Shown here: in pieces, positions 11,701 through 21,738 of the stretch
Layout: each line of letters opens with the position of its first letter
Position numbering within the stretch: the stretch's first letter is position 1
NCBI GenBank assembly: GCA_022393335.1
Contig: JAJEKB010020989.1
Span: forward strand, 1,336,141-1,400,140
From: Macrotrachela quadricornifera
Taxonomy: Eukaryota > Rotifera > Eurotatoria > Philodinida > Philodinidae
DNA length: 64,000 bases
Reading direction: 5' to 3'
Made by a program: the position numbers and the translations under genes
Notes under the pieces: model-generated
Database searches by the model: none
The model's input: only the letters and a program-made list of their open reading frames with translations
What the model was told of the DNA's origin: nothing

Positions 11701-12205
11701 TACAAAAGACAGAGATGTAACACTAAAAACCAAAATTCGGATAGTCAAAGCTATGGTATTTCCAGTAGCTACATATGGATGTGAAACATGGACTATAAGG
11801 AAAGCCGAACGGAAGAAAATTGACGCTTTTGAAATGTGGTGCTGGAGAAGACTACTTCATATACCATGGACTGCAAAACGAACAAATCAATCGGTTCTAG
11901 ATCAGATTAAACCTGATGAATCATTAGAATCCTCAATAGTCAAACTAAAACTCAAATATTTTGGTCATATCATGAGAAGAGAAGACTCATTAGAGAAGAG
12001 TCTGATGCTCAGCAAAGTAGAAGGAAAAAGAAGAAGAGGCAGACAGAGAACAAGATGGTTAGATACTGTTAAAGAAGATACTGGAATAAGTCTTCAAGAT
12101 CTTAAAGAAGTAGTAAAGGATAGAGAAGTCTGGCGAACCATTATCCATAGGGTCACCAAGAGTCGAAAACGACTAAATGGATAACAACACACACACAGTT
12201 ATCAC
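8757..12205 (+). mobile_element. Full-length RTE/BovB-like LINE with target-site duplication
   Basis: The element spans about 8,768-12,194 and is flanked by an 11-bp direct repeat, 'acagttatcac', at 8,757-8,767 and 12,195-12,205. A roughly 380-bp 5' UTR of higher G+C precedes the ORF. The 3' end is a short ACA-rich tail rather than poly(A), typical of the RTE clade. Both untranslated ends look like BovB: the 5' segment 'gagaaggaaatggcaaacca' at about 9,102 and the 3' segment 'gggtcaccaagagtcg' at about 12,149 closely resemble BovB-family sequence as I remember it. Perfect target repeats and an open ORF point to recent insertion and possible activity. Confidence 0.9.
9149..12184 (+). CDS. LINE ORF: AP endonuclease plus reverse transcriptase (RTE/BovB-like)
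   Basis: A 1,011-aa intact polyprotein. Residues about 70-310 are an apurinic/apyrimidinic-type endonuclease: TIGTWNVRT, the ISELKW glutamate, IGDWNAKVG, the RNQIDYI block and the closing GTDHELL. Residues about 520-800 are the reverse transcriptase, with FIDYTKAFDCVD (motif A), RKGVRQGCILSPYLFNLY (motif B) and RYADD (residues 755-759, catalytic aspartates). The C-terminus holds the conserved YGCETW and WCWRRLLHIPWTAKR blocks. No gag-like ORF precedes it, as in RTE elements. It would nick target DNA and copy its own RNA (target-primed reverse transcription). The first ATG in the open frame is used as the start. ORFs on the opposite strand here are shadows. Confidence 0.93.
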   Translation: MENRNKRTKHDMVLEDETLRSEGTQKVTGEELRKSTSSTKPSDATKLKPKGRLDADVYRCKRKIRSCLETHTIGTWNVRTMNQGKLDIVKSEMIRLNIDILGISELKWTGMGHFTSDEHEIYYSGNPDKRKNGVAIIVGKKVTEAVLGYNPKNERMISVRIQGSTINTTIIQVYAPTTGAEEEDTNRFYDELQQMMETIPKKDAVFIIGDWNAKVGNKPETDICGKFGLGIRNEAGDRLVEFCQENSLFIANTWFEQPKRRLYTWTSPNGQHRNQIDYIMCSQRWRSSIQSAKTRPGADCGTDHELLLSTFRFKLKRKARTIRSIRYDVNNIPSEYTVKVKNRFDGLELIDRQPIELWEEMKNILSEEAKANIPTCKRNKKAKWLTTDTLQIAENRRKAKSMGDKQTFTKLNALFQTQARKDKERYLKEECQKIEEDNQKGRTRDLFKKIREVKGKFTPKTGILKDQEGRILSEGEEIKKRWKEYTETLYGKDLNTTGIVEEKELEQEPDILESEVQWALKRIANNKATGIDGIPVELLKNMGDTAVKTLTALCQQVWRTLQWPIDWKRSVYIPIPKKGDIKECSNYRTIALISHASKVMLKIIQARLQPYMERELPDVQAGFRKGRGTRDQIANIRWIMEKAREYQKEFYFCFIDYTKAFDCVDHDKLWEILKEMGIPKHLIYLMKRLYENQEATVRTEHGDTEWFKIRKGVRQGCILSPYLFNLYAEYVMRKAGLDNTQVGLKIGGRNINNLRYADDTTLVAESEEDLKNLLQKVKTESAEAGLLLNIKKTKIMSTMTLDQIEVDGENVESVKDFNFLGSTIHIEGDCSHEIKRRLLLGRKAMTDLNRITKDRDVTLKTKIRIVKAMVFPVATYGCETWTIRKAERKKIDAFEMWCWRRLLHIPWTAKRTNQSVLDQIKPDESLESSIVKLKLKYFGHIMRREDSLEKSLMLSKVEGKRRRGRQRTRWLDTVKEDTGISLQDLKEVVKDREVWRTIIHRVTKSRKRLNG

Positions 12206-12532
12206 TACACGATAAGAAATGTATGTAAAAACAACAAGAAATAATTAATTGAAACAAAAATGTTGCTAAATGATAACACTTCTTGTTATTATAAAGAGCT
12301 CAGATCCAAGAAAGTCATTTTGAATATTTGGAGAAGCTTCAATTATATATTAGGCAATACATTCATTTCAAGGAAATGTAGTAAAAGTTTGCATTGGTTT
12401 AATAAATCGAACGATGACTTCATTCATATTGTTTTTCAGATCATATTTGCCATTTATATTCTTATGTTTGAGAAGTTGTTTTTCGATAAGCCAATATAAA
12501 CACGCTATAGTCCAGCCCAATGTTTCAATGAG
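12206..12532. other. AT-rich DNA after the LINE
   Basis: A 79-codon open frame exists on the + strand, but its composition gives no sign of a real protein. Nothing else was seen. Confidence 0.4.
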
Positions 12533-12943
12533 TTAAAATGTATGACGAAGAAATGCATAGCTTTCAAGCGTATCAGATGCGATAAGATTTCGAAAAGCAT
12601 ATAGTGCATGTTCAGTGTCGTAAGGCGGCCACGTAAGATTAAGTTTACCGAATTTGAAATTTAACCTATCGATTGAATCTTGTGATGATGATTTACTTTT
12701 TCTTTGTTGTGAGTCTTGCAGCTTGTGTGCTTCTGAGATAGAGTAGCTACTGTCAAATGAATAATATGAGCGTTTTTCAGAAAATTCTTTAGATAAACAT
12801 GGTTCAGTAACAGCTAACATAGCGAAGAAAATATTGTTAAATGAATCAAAAGCTTTAATAGGCGATTCATTGATATTAACTGATGATGCATTTGGCATAA
12901 TAAATTTGGGATTATAATTATTCTCCTTTGTTTGCTTTGCCAC
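12533..12943 (-). CDS. Unrecognised protein, possible 3' exon
   Basis: An open frame of 136 codons with protein-like composition: a serine-rich middle (RKSKSSSQDSIDR) and a C-terminal segment with FGKLNLTWPPYDTEHALY. A 'ttcacag' acceptor-like site lies just before the ATG. About 70 nt further upstream a GT matches a short bdelloid-type intron, so the frame may continue into a 5' exon near 13,010-13,050. I do not recognise the family. It could also be the remains of a broken gene. Confidence 0.35.
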   Translation of the reverse strand: MAKQTKENNYNPKFIMPNASSVNINESPIKAFDSFNNIFFAMLAVTEPCLSKEFSEKRSYYSFDSSYSISEAHKLQDSQQRKSKSSSQDSIDRLNFKFGKLNLTWPPYDTEHALYAFRNLIASDTLESYAFLRHTF

Positions 12944-14079
12944 ATCTGTGAATATTTATCACTATCAACAACACTTTGTAGAGAAGTATAAAAGTTTATA
13001 TATTGCCCCAATTTACAAAGAATCAACTGCAAATCATAAAATAAACTCATTCACTAAATGAGAGATTCCTTGAGAGAAGTCCGTATCTAGAGTTTTCTGC
13101 CAACAACTCGATCAATCTATTAAGGGCAAAATTTCAATACTCATACTTTGATCCTATTCATAGATTTTCTCAACATATAAACAAATGATGCGGTTTATTA
13201 CCACTCAATTGTAAGTGCCAACTTATAATCATGATAATTTTCAAAAATTAAAAGCTGTCGTTCACGCTTGTATGAAATACTTTAATTCAAAAACGAATAC
13301 AACACCAATAAAAGCCGACAAAACCAGGTTTCCAGCCAGTATTTTGGCCAAAACCTTCCCTTTTTACGCGATGATCCCCTTCAAAATTGTTACCATTTGA
13401 TGCAGAATTAAATTTTACAACCAACACAGCCCATTAAAAAACAGAACAGATCTGCAAACGAATATCAGCAAGAAATACTCGAATCCACTGCTAACTTCTA
13501 CTACGTGCCTGATATATCTGTTTGTTTCCATATTTCATTAGTAAAAGGCTTCAGGCAATTTTCAATATAATATTTATGAGCTACAGTCTTGCCTTCACCT
13601 ACACTCAGTATTATTTAATTTAAAAAATATACCAAACAAAATTTTTATTAAAATTTGTTTTCATGAACAACAGTGTTAGATAATTCATCTTCGATAAGAT
13701 AGCTAGCATCAAATGACTTATGAATGACCTATCTAAAATAAATCCATATCCCATCACTAGTAGTGCTAGAATCCAACTGAAATAATCGAATCAAATATTG
13801 CTGAATTTTTAAAACAAACGAAATATGATTTTCTCATGCGTGAAGCAAGGTATCTAAAAAACTTTTAACAAATTGTTAGAAAGGATCGTACTTGATATAA
13901 ATAAAAATGATAACTATCCTCAATATTTGATAAAATAAAATGAAACATATCTCCTTATCTTTATATCTTTATATAGTGTTTTCAGAATTTGTCGTCAGAT
14001 CTAAGTATAAAAACAAGATTTTTTTATCGTATGTGCAGAAATACATTTTTTTCGTTTACGTATATATCAAATACTTCGC
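12944..14079. other. Intergenic DNA with small repeat copy
   Basis: It holds a copy of the short repeat at 13,415-13,506 and a 61-codon ORF at 13,215-13,400 of unknown meaning. No other feature was recognised. Confidence 0.4.
13415..13506 (+). repeat. Short repeat, inverted copy of 7,975-8,070
   Basis: See the entry at 7,975. This copy lies 0.6 kb upstream of a decayed hAT transposase and could belong to the same element. Confidence 0.5.
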
Positions 14080-14503
14080 TCTATGTTTCAACTGAAGCCA
14101 ATTCGTCTAGCTGCTACATTTTTACATCCCAGATACCGGCTACTTAAAAAAATTTTCTTTATATGAAGTGAGAGAATGCCATTTATGTATTCGTCAACGT
14201 ATGGCACAAACCAAGAAAATGGAAAACAATCAATTGAAATCTAATGGCGCAGAACAACATTCTTTAATAGCTGATTTAACGATTTGGAGAAGATTTTGAA
14301 ACACATTTTGGTACGAACACCAATTTATTTATCCTATTTTATCTAGACCTGTGCGTTTGATTTACTTCATTCCAGATACTACAGCTAATGTTGAACGACA
14401 ATTTAGTGGAACTGGAGTGATGATAATTTCTCGACGTACTAAATTAAATTCTGAACAAAATAACAATGCTATGTTTTTACGTTCAGTAAACAAAAACAAG
14501 TGA
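14080..14503 (+). pseudogene. hAT transposase, C-terminal remnant
   Basis: From 14,348 the frame reads PVRLIYFIPDTTANVERQFS and then SRRTKLNSEQ to a stop at 14,501-14,503. This is the hAT C-terminal dimerisation domain (ER-x-FS ... R-x-x-L). About 250 bp upstream, in another frame, AATFLHPRYR matches the 'LHP-R' block that precedes that domain in hAT transposases. Stops and at least one frameshift lie between. The catalytic part and the ends of the element were not found. Confidence 0.7.
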
Positions 14504-15514
14504 AACATACATTTTTTTTATGAAATAAAATAATGATCATTAACATGTATTAAAGAGTTTATAAATAAATGATCTCTGAACAGAGATTTCAAATTGGACG
14601 CAGCGGTGATGGTGTGACTTTTTTGCTGCCCCGTTTATCTCTGGTCAATATGTTTTTCTTTAATCACTTACAATTATTTCCCAAGTATTTCTTTCTGTGA
14701 TATGGAACACCTTAAAGGAAGGTACAAAGACAACGGTATATGTTCTCAGTACTTGATGAAAACAGCGATTTTCCTTGATGAAAATTGGTTTTATATTAAA
14801 AAACATCGAGTTATTTCTCCTGCTTTCGGTCATTTGCGTTGATGTCTAAAAACAAAATGATAGCATCAAAATTGTGTGACATGTTGAGTAATATGTAGTG
14901 AAAAATATCTTTGTTAAAAGATAGTTACTTTATTTAGTGTCTTCACATATTAAAATTTATGTTTATTGCGTATGAATTTCACGCACATTTTAGATTCATT
15001 TTATTTATATTTATAAAGTTTTATCGTTACACATATTAGTTTCATGTCACGCACTAATTACTTTGATTAACTACAAACTACGTTTGCAACATGAAAATAC
15101 ACATGTATATGATAAAATAAAAGCAAAGGATACAAAGAAATGAGAAAAAAAATGATCGTTTTTGATACAAATGGTATTTTAAAAACTTTTACTTGCGACA
15201 ACATTACACTTCAAACCTTTTTTGACGAATTGATATGTTTGACCTATATTTTTTTAAGATTCTTTCTTTTATCTAATAATGTATAAAAAAATCATTGTAT
15301 TATTATAAGCAAAATCTTATGAATCAATATCAGCTTGAGAAATTAATATTATTGATGACTACTGAAAATTTCATTCAGTATCATTTTGCACATGAGATGA
15401 AAAATTTCGATCATTCTTTAATTATTCTATGTTATGGATAGGACAAAAATGATGGAAACTGTCAATCGTAATTTTTCCATTCGATTCCTGAATAACAAAT
15501 CATTTTTCTTCGAT
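14504..15514. other. AT-rich intergenic DNA
   Basis: No gene, repeat or RNA was recognised. The last 50 bp belong to the right copy of the segmental duplication. Confidence 0.45.
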
Positions 15515-15748
15515 TTATATAACTTTCACTATAGTCAAAGAGAACCAAGCGAAACAAGTAGCACATTCACCACGATGTGAGCCACTATAATGGCTCACGG
15601 TATATTTTATAAGGAAACAATCAAGACAAAAATATTTGTCACAGTCAGAACAGAGAGCTGTCACTCTCTTCACTGCTGTCGCACTTGCTTCTCTTGATTG
15701 TTGATACAAATGATTCGCAATACAATATAATTCATCATGAAACTTCAT
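15515..15748 (-). CDS. Small Cys/His-rich ORF (zinc-binding-like fragment)
   Basis: 77 codons containing ALCSDCDKYFCLDCF followed by spaced His residues and a CATC pair, a C-x2-C-x4-C-x2-C arrangement typical of zinc-binding modules. It could be a B-box-like exon or the Cys-rich tail of a transposase (piggyBac tails look similar). The left copy of the duplication has lost almost all of it, so it is not needed for the adjacent Ly6-like gene. Its status is uncertain. Confidence 0.35.
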   Translation of the reverse strand: MKFHDELYCIANHLYQQSREASATAVKRVTALCSDCDKYFCLDCFLIKYTVSHYSGSHRGECATCFAWFSLTIVKVI

Positions 15749-16018
15749 TTGTTTTTATAATCACGAAAGAAAAGAGTCAAAGATGACGCCGCAAAAACAT
15801 ATAATATCTTGTTATTCTACTGAAAAAGAAGCTCAAATATGAGAGTTGAACTTTGTTATACAATCGTTCTGTCGACATAATTTTTCTCTTTAGCATAACA
15901 AACAGAATTTCGTATAATTGAATATACAGATAGTAAATTTTACAGCTGTTCCAATGCTATTTTAATTCGTTTTCAGAATTACAGTAGAAGTATTTTACAT
16001 ACGAGCGTTTGGTTATAT

Positions 16019-16435
16019 TTATTTAAAGAGAAAAAAAAGAATAATAAACATTAGATTAAGATAAAAATTACATTTGATACTATCAGCTTTATTTGTGTTC
16101 GGGTTATTGCAGTAATCCGTATAACAACATGTTAATTTCATATACATAGTAGGCGCCATTAACATCTGTTGGCACGTCGTATTTCCCACTACAGTCCATG
16201 ACCATTTTTGCACTTGTGCTTGTTGTTCTTGTGATGTACAACTCTGATCATCATTAGTACAGACATATTGGTAACTTGTGCACACGCATGTATCGTTACC
16301 ACACATGCCTGGCATCGTGCTTGTGTCCATTGTTATTATAGGAGTAGATGAATTTGATGTGCCAGAATAGCATATGATAGCCGAAATTTCAGAAATAATA
16401 CAAACCAACAAGATGAGACAAACGAACAGCTTCAT
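16019..16435 (-). CDS. Ly6/uPAR-like GPI-anchored protein, copy 2
   Basis: A 138-aa paralogue of the gene at 6,471-6,887. It has a signal peptide at 1-19, ten mature cysteines at the same positions, the CCYTDYCNN signature at 102-110 and a hydrophobic GPI-type tail. Position 107 is Asp here, the canonical residue of the Ly6 'CC-x-x-D-x-CN' motif, and Asn in copy 1. Changes cluster between the cysteines (residues 25-43), as expected for diverging loop tips. Single exon, with no frame damage. Confidence 0.8.
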   Translation of the reverse strand: MKLFVCLILLVCIISEISAIICYSGTSNSSTPIITMDTSTMPGMCGNDTCVCTSYQYVCTNDDQSCTSQEQQAQVQKWSWTVVGNTTCQQMLMAPTMYMKLTCCYTDYCNNPNTNKADSIKCNFYLNLMFIILFFLFK

Positions 16436-16866
16436 ATTAATAAGAATGTATATTCAAATGAAAGAATATGCGTTCTATTTCACTCGTTATTATTCGAAAG
16501 TAAATATGCATATAGAAAAAATAATGCGTTCTAGTTTATATGTATACATGCACACGAGAGTATACGCCCTTCTCTTTCTCCTCGTCCTTGTCCGTAAAAA
16601 AATACAATTATAATTAAGAAATATATTTGCGAAGTTACCTACTGATTAAAAATCTTCAATAATTTGATTCAAATAGATAGAACGAACATAAATAATGTAA
16701 ACTACCTTTTCTTGTACGTTTTGCATGTATCCAACAGGATATATAAAGCGTAAATGTCGAAAATAAAAAGAATAATATAATTATAAACATATTGAAATCG
16801 AGTGACAAATAATGAATTTTGAATGTACTGTATTTATTCTCAACATTACGAATATCTAAAGGCTTA

Positions 16867-17726
16867 TTTTCCATATGCATAATTTTAAAATCAGCACGAT
16901 TAATTATCTTAGTCACTCTGCTCTTTTCGAAGTTACCTTTTTCTTTTCTCTCTCACATGTTGTCCTTCTCACTCATTAAATCTTTGTGTTACAACAAGTA
17001 AACATTTTCATTCGTCATGATTACGGGTGGAAAACTATCAACAGATAGAACAACAATAACACAATTACGAAAACCAATAAAAAATTAAAAGATAACAGTT
17101 GTAACTAACGTGTTAAGATAAAAAAATCGGAGTTTTTTTCACGATACTATCAGTAAAATCAGTATTAGCCAGTATTGACCATCAACGAACTAAAATCGAT
17201 GCTTTTTCATCCAGAATAATAATCTTTTTTTTGATTAAGATATAATTCCTTTTACAGATGTTGATATCTTACTGTTTGAAGAAATTTTCAATTGTTGATC
17301 ACTTGGTTAAAGGATGAAAAGACTTGACCCAAATTTTAGTGAATTCAGATTGAGACAGATACATTATAATTTTAAAAAATCTTGATTCTCATTGTGACTA
17401 TTAATGTATTATCAGAAAAAATACCAATAAATTTTTGAAATGAACCATTCATTATTAAGGGAGTAACTGACTAAATTTTTAATAAATGAATGAGTATTAC
17501 TCATTAGTTCTAAGATAGAACACTCGCCAAAATGTTAATATTCGGAAAAAAAATATATATATAGGGATATATACAGCTCTTTTTCTTACACTACTTTGAA
17601 AATGCCTACTGGAATAGTTACTTCAAACCGTACGGAAAAGATAAAAAATGAGTTTATTAACTTATAAAACAGATCCTAGTTGACAAAAAAATACGCCATG
17701 AAAGTTTTTCAAAAGTTTATTTTTAA
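16867..17726. other. AT-rich intergenic DNA
   Basis: 3' flank of the propeller/cupin gene. Nothing recognisable was seen. Confidence 0.45.
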
Positions 17727-20102
17727 TTATTTAGACAATGTTGACAGTTTAATATTAAATTCGAAGGCTATCCATACGTCAAATGATTGATTCGACGCAG
17801 AAACATGACGATATCTACGTGGCCACGTCTCTGCTAGAGAAGCTGTTGTCATGGTAGCATTAACACTTCTCTTGAGTACATTCTTAGTAGGAGAGATTAC
17901 GTTATGTTTCTGATCCGTTAATTCATTAGTGCCAGCTTGCCATTTGTGCCAAGGATATACAACAGTACCATCTGTTCGTAAAATTGGTTCTTTTTGTGCG
18001 TCGATATCCCATAGAGGACCATGTTCATAAAAAGATGGCACTTCTAATTTGACGAATTCTGAATCCGATGTAATGAGTGGATCATAAGGTTCGCTAGAAC
18101 TTTTAAGATAATGCATACCACTTTTTCTATTTCCATTTATAATACATGCATGGACTTCACAAAAACGATCCGTAGAATGATTATGTACACCTGTATTTGT
18201 ACCTTTGCCAGCAGCCCATAATTGAATATGGCAAAGATGCTCTTCATTATCATCAAATTTAATATCAAAACCTTTCATATTATAAAATTCAAGACCTTTA
18301 AATGTCTCTCTTCCCCATTCAAATTCATCAACTTTAGTAAATTTGAAATCAAGTTCACGAGTTTCTGTTGGACAATGTTCTGGTAATGAATTTTCCAGCA
18401 TTATTTTATGAATGTCATCGAATTGAGGTATATCATTCATGTCTTCAGGCATTTGTAATACAATAAAAAGCGCACCTTCATTTCCAGTTTTTATTCTATT
18501 ATCATCACTGTGTATTTCAAGAGAGCAAACACTTTTTGGTTCACAAAGAAATGTACGTGAATGATGTTTGGATTGAGGTAATTCTGTAGAAGAATCCGTC
18601 CAAATTATCATTCCCGAAAGGACCTTGATATAAGTATTTTTGCCTACTTGACGTGAACTAAAGGGTGGTAACACTTCTAACGATAAAGTTATACCTCCTA
18701 CCATTAAAAATGGCAATGTTTCATATTGTAATACTTTGTTCAATCTTGGAACTGTGAATAAAAGTTCATCATTTTGCTTTATCACCTGTAATTTTTGTCT
18801 ATTTTGTGAATTCTTATTAATGAATCTATTATAGAAGACATTAATTGAAGCATTTTGTGCCGTGTAATAACCAGGAACATAATAGCCAATAGTTGCAAAA
18901 TCAAGAAGACCATCATTATCAAAATCTGCAACAGCAATTCTAGCAGCGGAATCATCGCTCACTTTCCATTTGGCAAATAAACCACGAGAGAAATCAATAG
19001 ATTTATAATAGTAGACACCCTCAGTTGGAGGTGGTCCACGAAGTGCAACTAAGAACTCATCATTTCCATCTTTATCAAAGTCAGCACAGATCACATAATG
19101 ACTTGGTCCTTCACCATTTTGATCAGGTTGCCCATAAATATCCAGAATATGTCTTTGCCATTGAATCTCTTTCAATAAATTGTTAGTAGATTTGATATAG
19201 ACAGAAACAATATTGCCATGAAAGGGTTCGAGTGCGGCAATATAAGCAAAATTATCATTTTCTATTTTTCCAATATCTACACCACCACTACCATAGTAGT
19301 TTGTCTGCTGTTTTTCTCCTTGTTCACCATCTGCAATTTGTTCAATTATCCATCGCTGCGAGTTTTCATTATAATAAAGCCAATTAAGACCTTCGCGTGA
19401 TGCAATAAGAAGATGATCCAATGAATGAACACGAAATTTTTTAGCATCATGAATTAAATGAAAAAAATCTTCATCAATCACTTCATGATGCCATGCTGTA
19501 GCATTTAACACATCATCGGGCTGTCGGAATAACAAAACAGGTACTGGTACATCAAATGGTCCATTTACGACAGGTAGACCTATAATCTCCCAACGTTTAG
19601 TTTGTGTGAAATGACCAATTTTAAGTCTGTGCATTGTAGGTGATCTTCCAATATAATGTTGTTTCCAGGGTCCTGTGCTATTTTTGTGTCCCGGATTTTC
19701 TAACCATATGATATGTCCTCCATCTAGATTGAAGTCTATTATTGTATTGCCATAGTCAAAACAAATAATAATATCGTTAAATCCATTGCCTGTAATATCA
19801 GCTTGATCCATAGCTATAGGCGTCAATAATTTTTGGATATGAATCGGCTCAATTGTTTCTGAAGTTGTATATGGATTTGGATGAAATTTAATTTCTCCCT
19901 CAACAAGTCCATAGGTTATAAGTCCAATAGGAGTCTGATCATTAAGTTGAAAAGCTTCAATCCAATATCCATCTTTAATGTGTTGTTCAACCACTTGTTT
20001 CTCAAACGATGGACTATAACTTTCGTAATCATAGTGTTGAGATGAAATACACAATAGACACAGGAACATAACAAAATATAAGGCATAATATTTGACATAC
20101 AT
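17727..20102 (-). CDS. Secreted aldos-2-ulose dehydratase/isomerase-like protein (propeller + cupin)
   Basis: A 791-aa single-exon protein. Residues 1-21 are a signal peptide. Residues about 80-430 contain FG-GAP/VCBS-type repeats with Ca-binding-like loops (DITGNGFNDI near 100, DFDKDGNDE near 338, DFDNDGLLD near 390), giving a beta-propeller. The C-terminal half is cupin-like, with the metal-site pattern HNHSTDRFCEVH at 640-651. This order and length fit fungal aldos-2-ulose dehydratase (AUDH), which converts anhydrofructose or glucosone to microthecin or cortalcerone. The exact substrate here is inferred. The lack of introns over 2.4 kb and the narrow known distribution of the family (mainly fungi and some bacteria) suggest horizontal transfer. 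Its neighbour, a divergent GT2 synthase, also looks foreign. Confidence 0.75.
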   Translation of the reverse strand: MYVKYYALYFVMFLCLLCISSQHYDYESYSPSFEKQVVEQHIKDGYWIEAFQLNDQTPIGLITYGLVEGEIKFHPNPYTTSETIEPIHIQKLLTPIAMDQADITGNGFNDIIICFDYGNTIIDFNLDGGHIIWLENPGHKNSTGPWKQHYIGRSPTMHRLKIGHFTQTKRWEIIGLPVVNGPFDVPVPVLLFRQPDDVLNATAWHHEVIDEDFFHLIHDAKKFRVHSLDHLLIASREGLNWLYYNENSQRWIIEQIADGEQGEKQQTNYYGSGGVDIGKIENDNFAYIAALEPFHGNIVSVYIKSTNNLLKEIQWQRHILDIYGQPDQNGEGPSHYVICADFDKDGNDEFLVALRGPPPTEGVYYYKSIDFSRGLFAKWKVSDDSAARIAVADFDNDGLLDFATIGYYVPGYYTAQNASINVFYNRFINKNSQNRQKLQVIKQNDELLFTVPRLNKVLQYETLPFLMVGGITLSLEVLPPFSSRQVGKNTYIKVLSGMIIWTDSSTELPQSKHHSRTFLCEPKSVCSLEIHSDDNRIKTGNEGALFIVLQMPEDMNDIPQFDDIHKIMLENSLPEHCPTETRELDFKFTKVDEFEWGRETFKGLEFYNMKGFDIKFDDNEEHLCHIQLWAAGKGTNTGVHNHSTDRFCEVHACIINGNRKSGMHYLKSSSEPYDPLITSDSEFVKLEVPSFYEHGPLWDIDAQKEPILRTDGTVVYPWHKWQAGTNELTDQKHNVISPTKNVLKRSVNATMTTASLAETWPRRYRHVSASNQSFDVWIAFEFNIKLSTLSK

Positions 20103-21738
20103 TTATGCTTAAAAATGAAATGTAATAAAATAGAGCAAGATAATACTCACAAACGAAGTGAATAAAATATAATTTTTTGTATCAAATATTTTTGGACAAA
20201 CTATGTATTTATAGGATTGAAACGAAATGTAGACGTCAGTAATATTTTTCTTCCTTTTCTTCATTTCTCTCGATAATAACGACATACTTAAGGATTAACC
20301 TGTCATCTGCAATGTGTCATTTGTCTCAACTGTTGATATTACTTCCTTCGTTAGTCAAATGCAGAGTACTACCGTGTCTACTTGTTATCAGGGACAAACC
20401 CTCATAGTGAATTTCATATTATGCATAAGCAGAATACGAAGGTAACAAAATAATTATTATAGACAATCATTTTAGCAGTATATTGGAAACGAAATATGTA
20501 TATGTATAAAGTGAGATTTGTCTTATAATGTCAAACTACGCGAAGAACGGTGAATTGAACTGATCTAGAAAGATTACTTTTGTTCAACTCTGTAGTGTGT
20601 ATTATTGCGTTGCTGACAAAACAATAGATGTGATTTTTCTTTATATTTAAGAAATTTGCTCAAAAATATCAAACTTTTTCATCAAGTCGCATATATTGAC
20701 ATATGCCTAGATTTCAATATCTTCATATCGACATTTTTTTTTTATTTGTAATATATAGAAGAAAATTTTGTATATATAAAGTTGGCGGATCTTTGAAGGA
20801 AATCCATCTTTGTTATTTCCATTACTCGAAAAATCGTGTTTTAAGACAGCCAGTCTCAGTAATATGTTTTATGCGGTACATGACATAATAAATGTCATTT
20901 TTTCAACAATTTATTTAGAACACTTTTTGATTAAATGAAATAAAAGATGGATTATTGATTCGTCCTATTATTTTATTTTTATAAAACGTTTTGTAACTAG
21001 AATCAATATAATAATTTGCCTCTCACAGGCACTTCATCTAGATAATAGTTCAATTCTGATGAAGCCAATAGGGATTGTATTCTCAATAATTTTAAATTAT
21101 TAATCATATTGTAGATACGAATGAGTTGAATCACTTTTCGTAATACATGAAACATTTTATCTTCTAGCATATATATATATATGTTAACGGAAATCACTAA
21201 TTGGAAAATGAAAATGTATGAATAAATGTATTCAAATTGGCTTCAATCAATCAGCCAGTAAGTCAATTTGTCCCTAGTAACGCGTACTTCGGGAAGTAAT
21301 CTATATTTGACTAAGGATAGAAATAATTTCAATAGTGATGATAAATGATATATTGCACATAAAAGGTTAATCCTTGTACAAATAAAAAACAGACTGTCAT
21401 ATCTTATTGCTGGCTACACCCTACTTGTATTGTTCTTTGCTCGAAGAAAGTACATGATTATTGATTTTGTTGAATGTTACCTATATAAGGTGATATTTTT
21501 CCGTTTTGTGTATCATTCGATTACGGTATTCACTTCAGTTTGGAAGTAGCAGAGTAAGTGTTGCAGTGCATAGTTATTGTTTGGAAAATAAAGATTATCA
21601 CTCATTATTTATTGGAGTGTATTACACTGAAAAAAATTACGAATTCCTCACAATTGATTATAGTTAAATTCATATAAATAGAAAGTTTGTTTATTCAACC
21701 GTCATTTGATAAAATATTTATACAACTGAAATACAACA
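20103..21738. other. Divergent intergenic region between the AUDH-like and GT2 genes
   Basis: AT-rich, with an (AT)n run near 21,170. It must hold the promoters of both flanking genes. A TATA-like 'ctatataagg' at about 21,481 lies some 250 bp before the GT2 start and is a candidate core promoter. No ORF of substance. Confidence 0.4.

Larger units (their letters stand above)
15461..16866. repeat. Segmental duplication, right copy
   Basis: The same block as 6,108-7,346 in direct orientation, about 9.4 kb apart. This copy keeps about 220 bp (around 15,565-15,785) that is absent from the left copy. The LINE, the MITE and the hAT remnant all lie between the copies. Confidence 0.8.

Noticed and set aside
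12533..12943. Possible ion-channel pore fragment (AFDSFNNIFFAMLAV)
   Set aside because: Resemblance to a calcium-channel pore helix is short and no transmembrane segments surround it.
15515..15748. Naming the Cys-rich ORF as piggyBac tail or B-box protein
   Set aside because: The spacing of Cys and His fits both loosely and no flanking domain decides; kept as an unnamed fragment.
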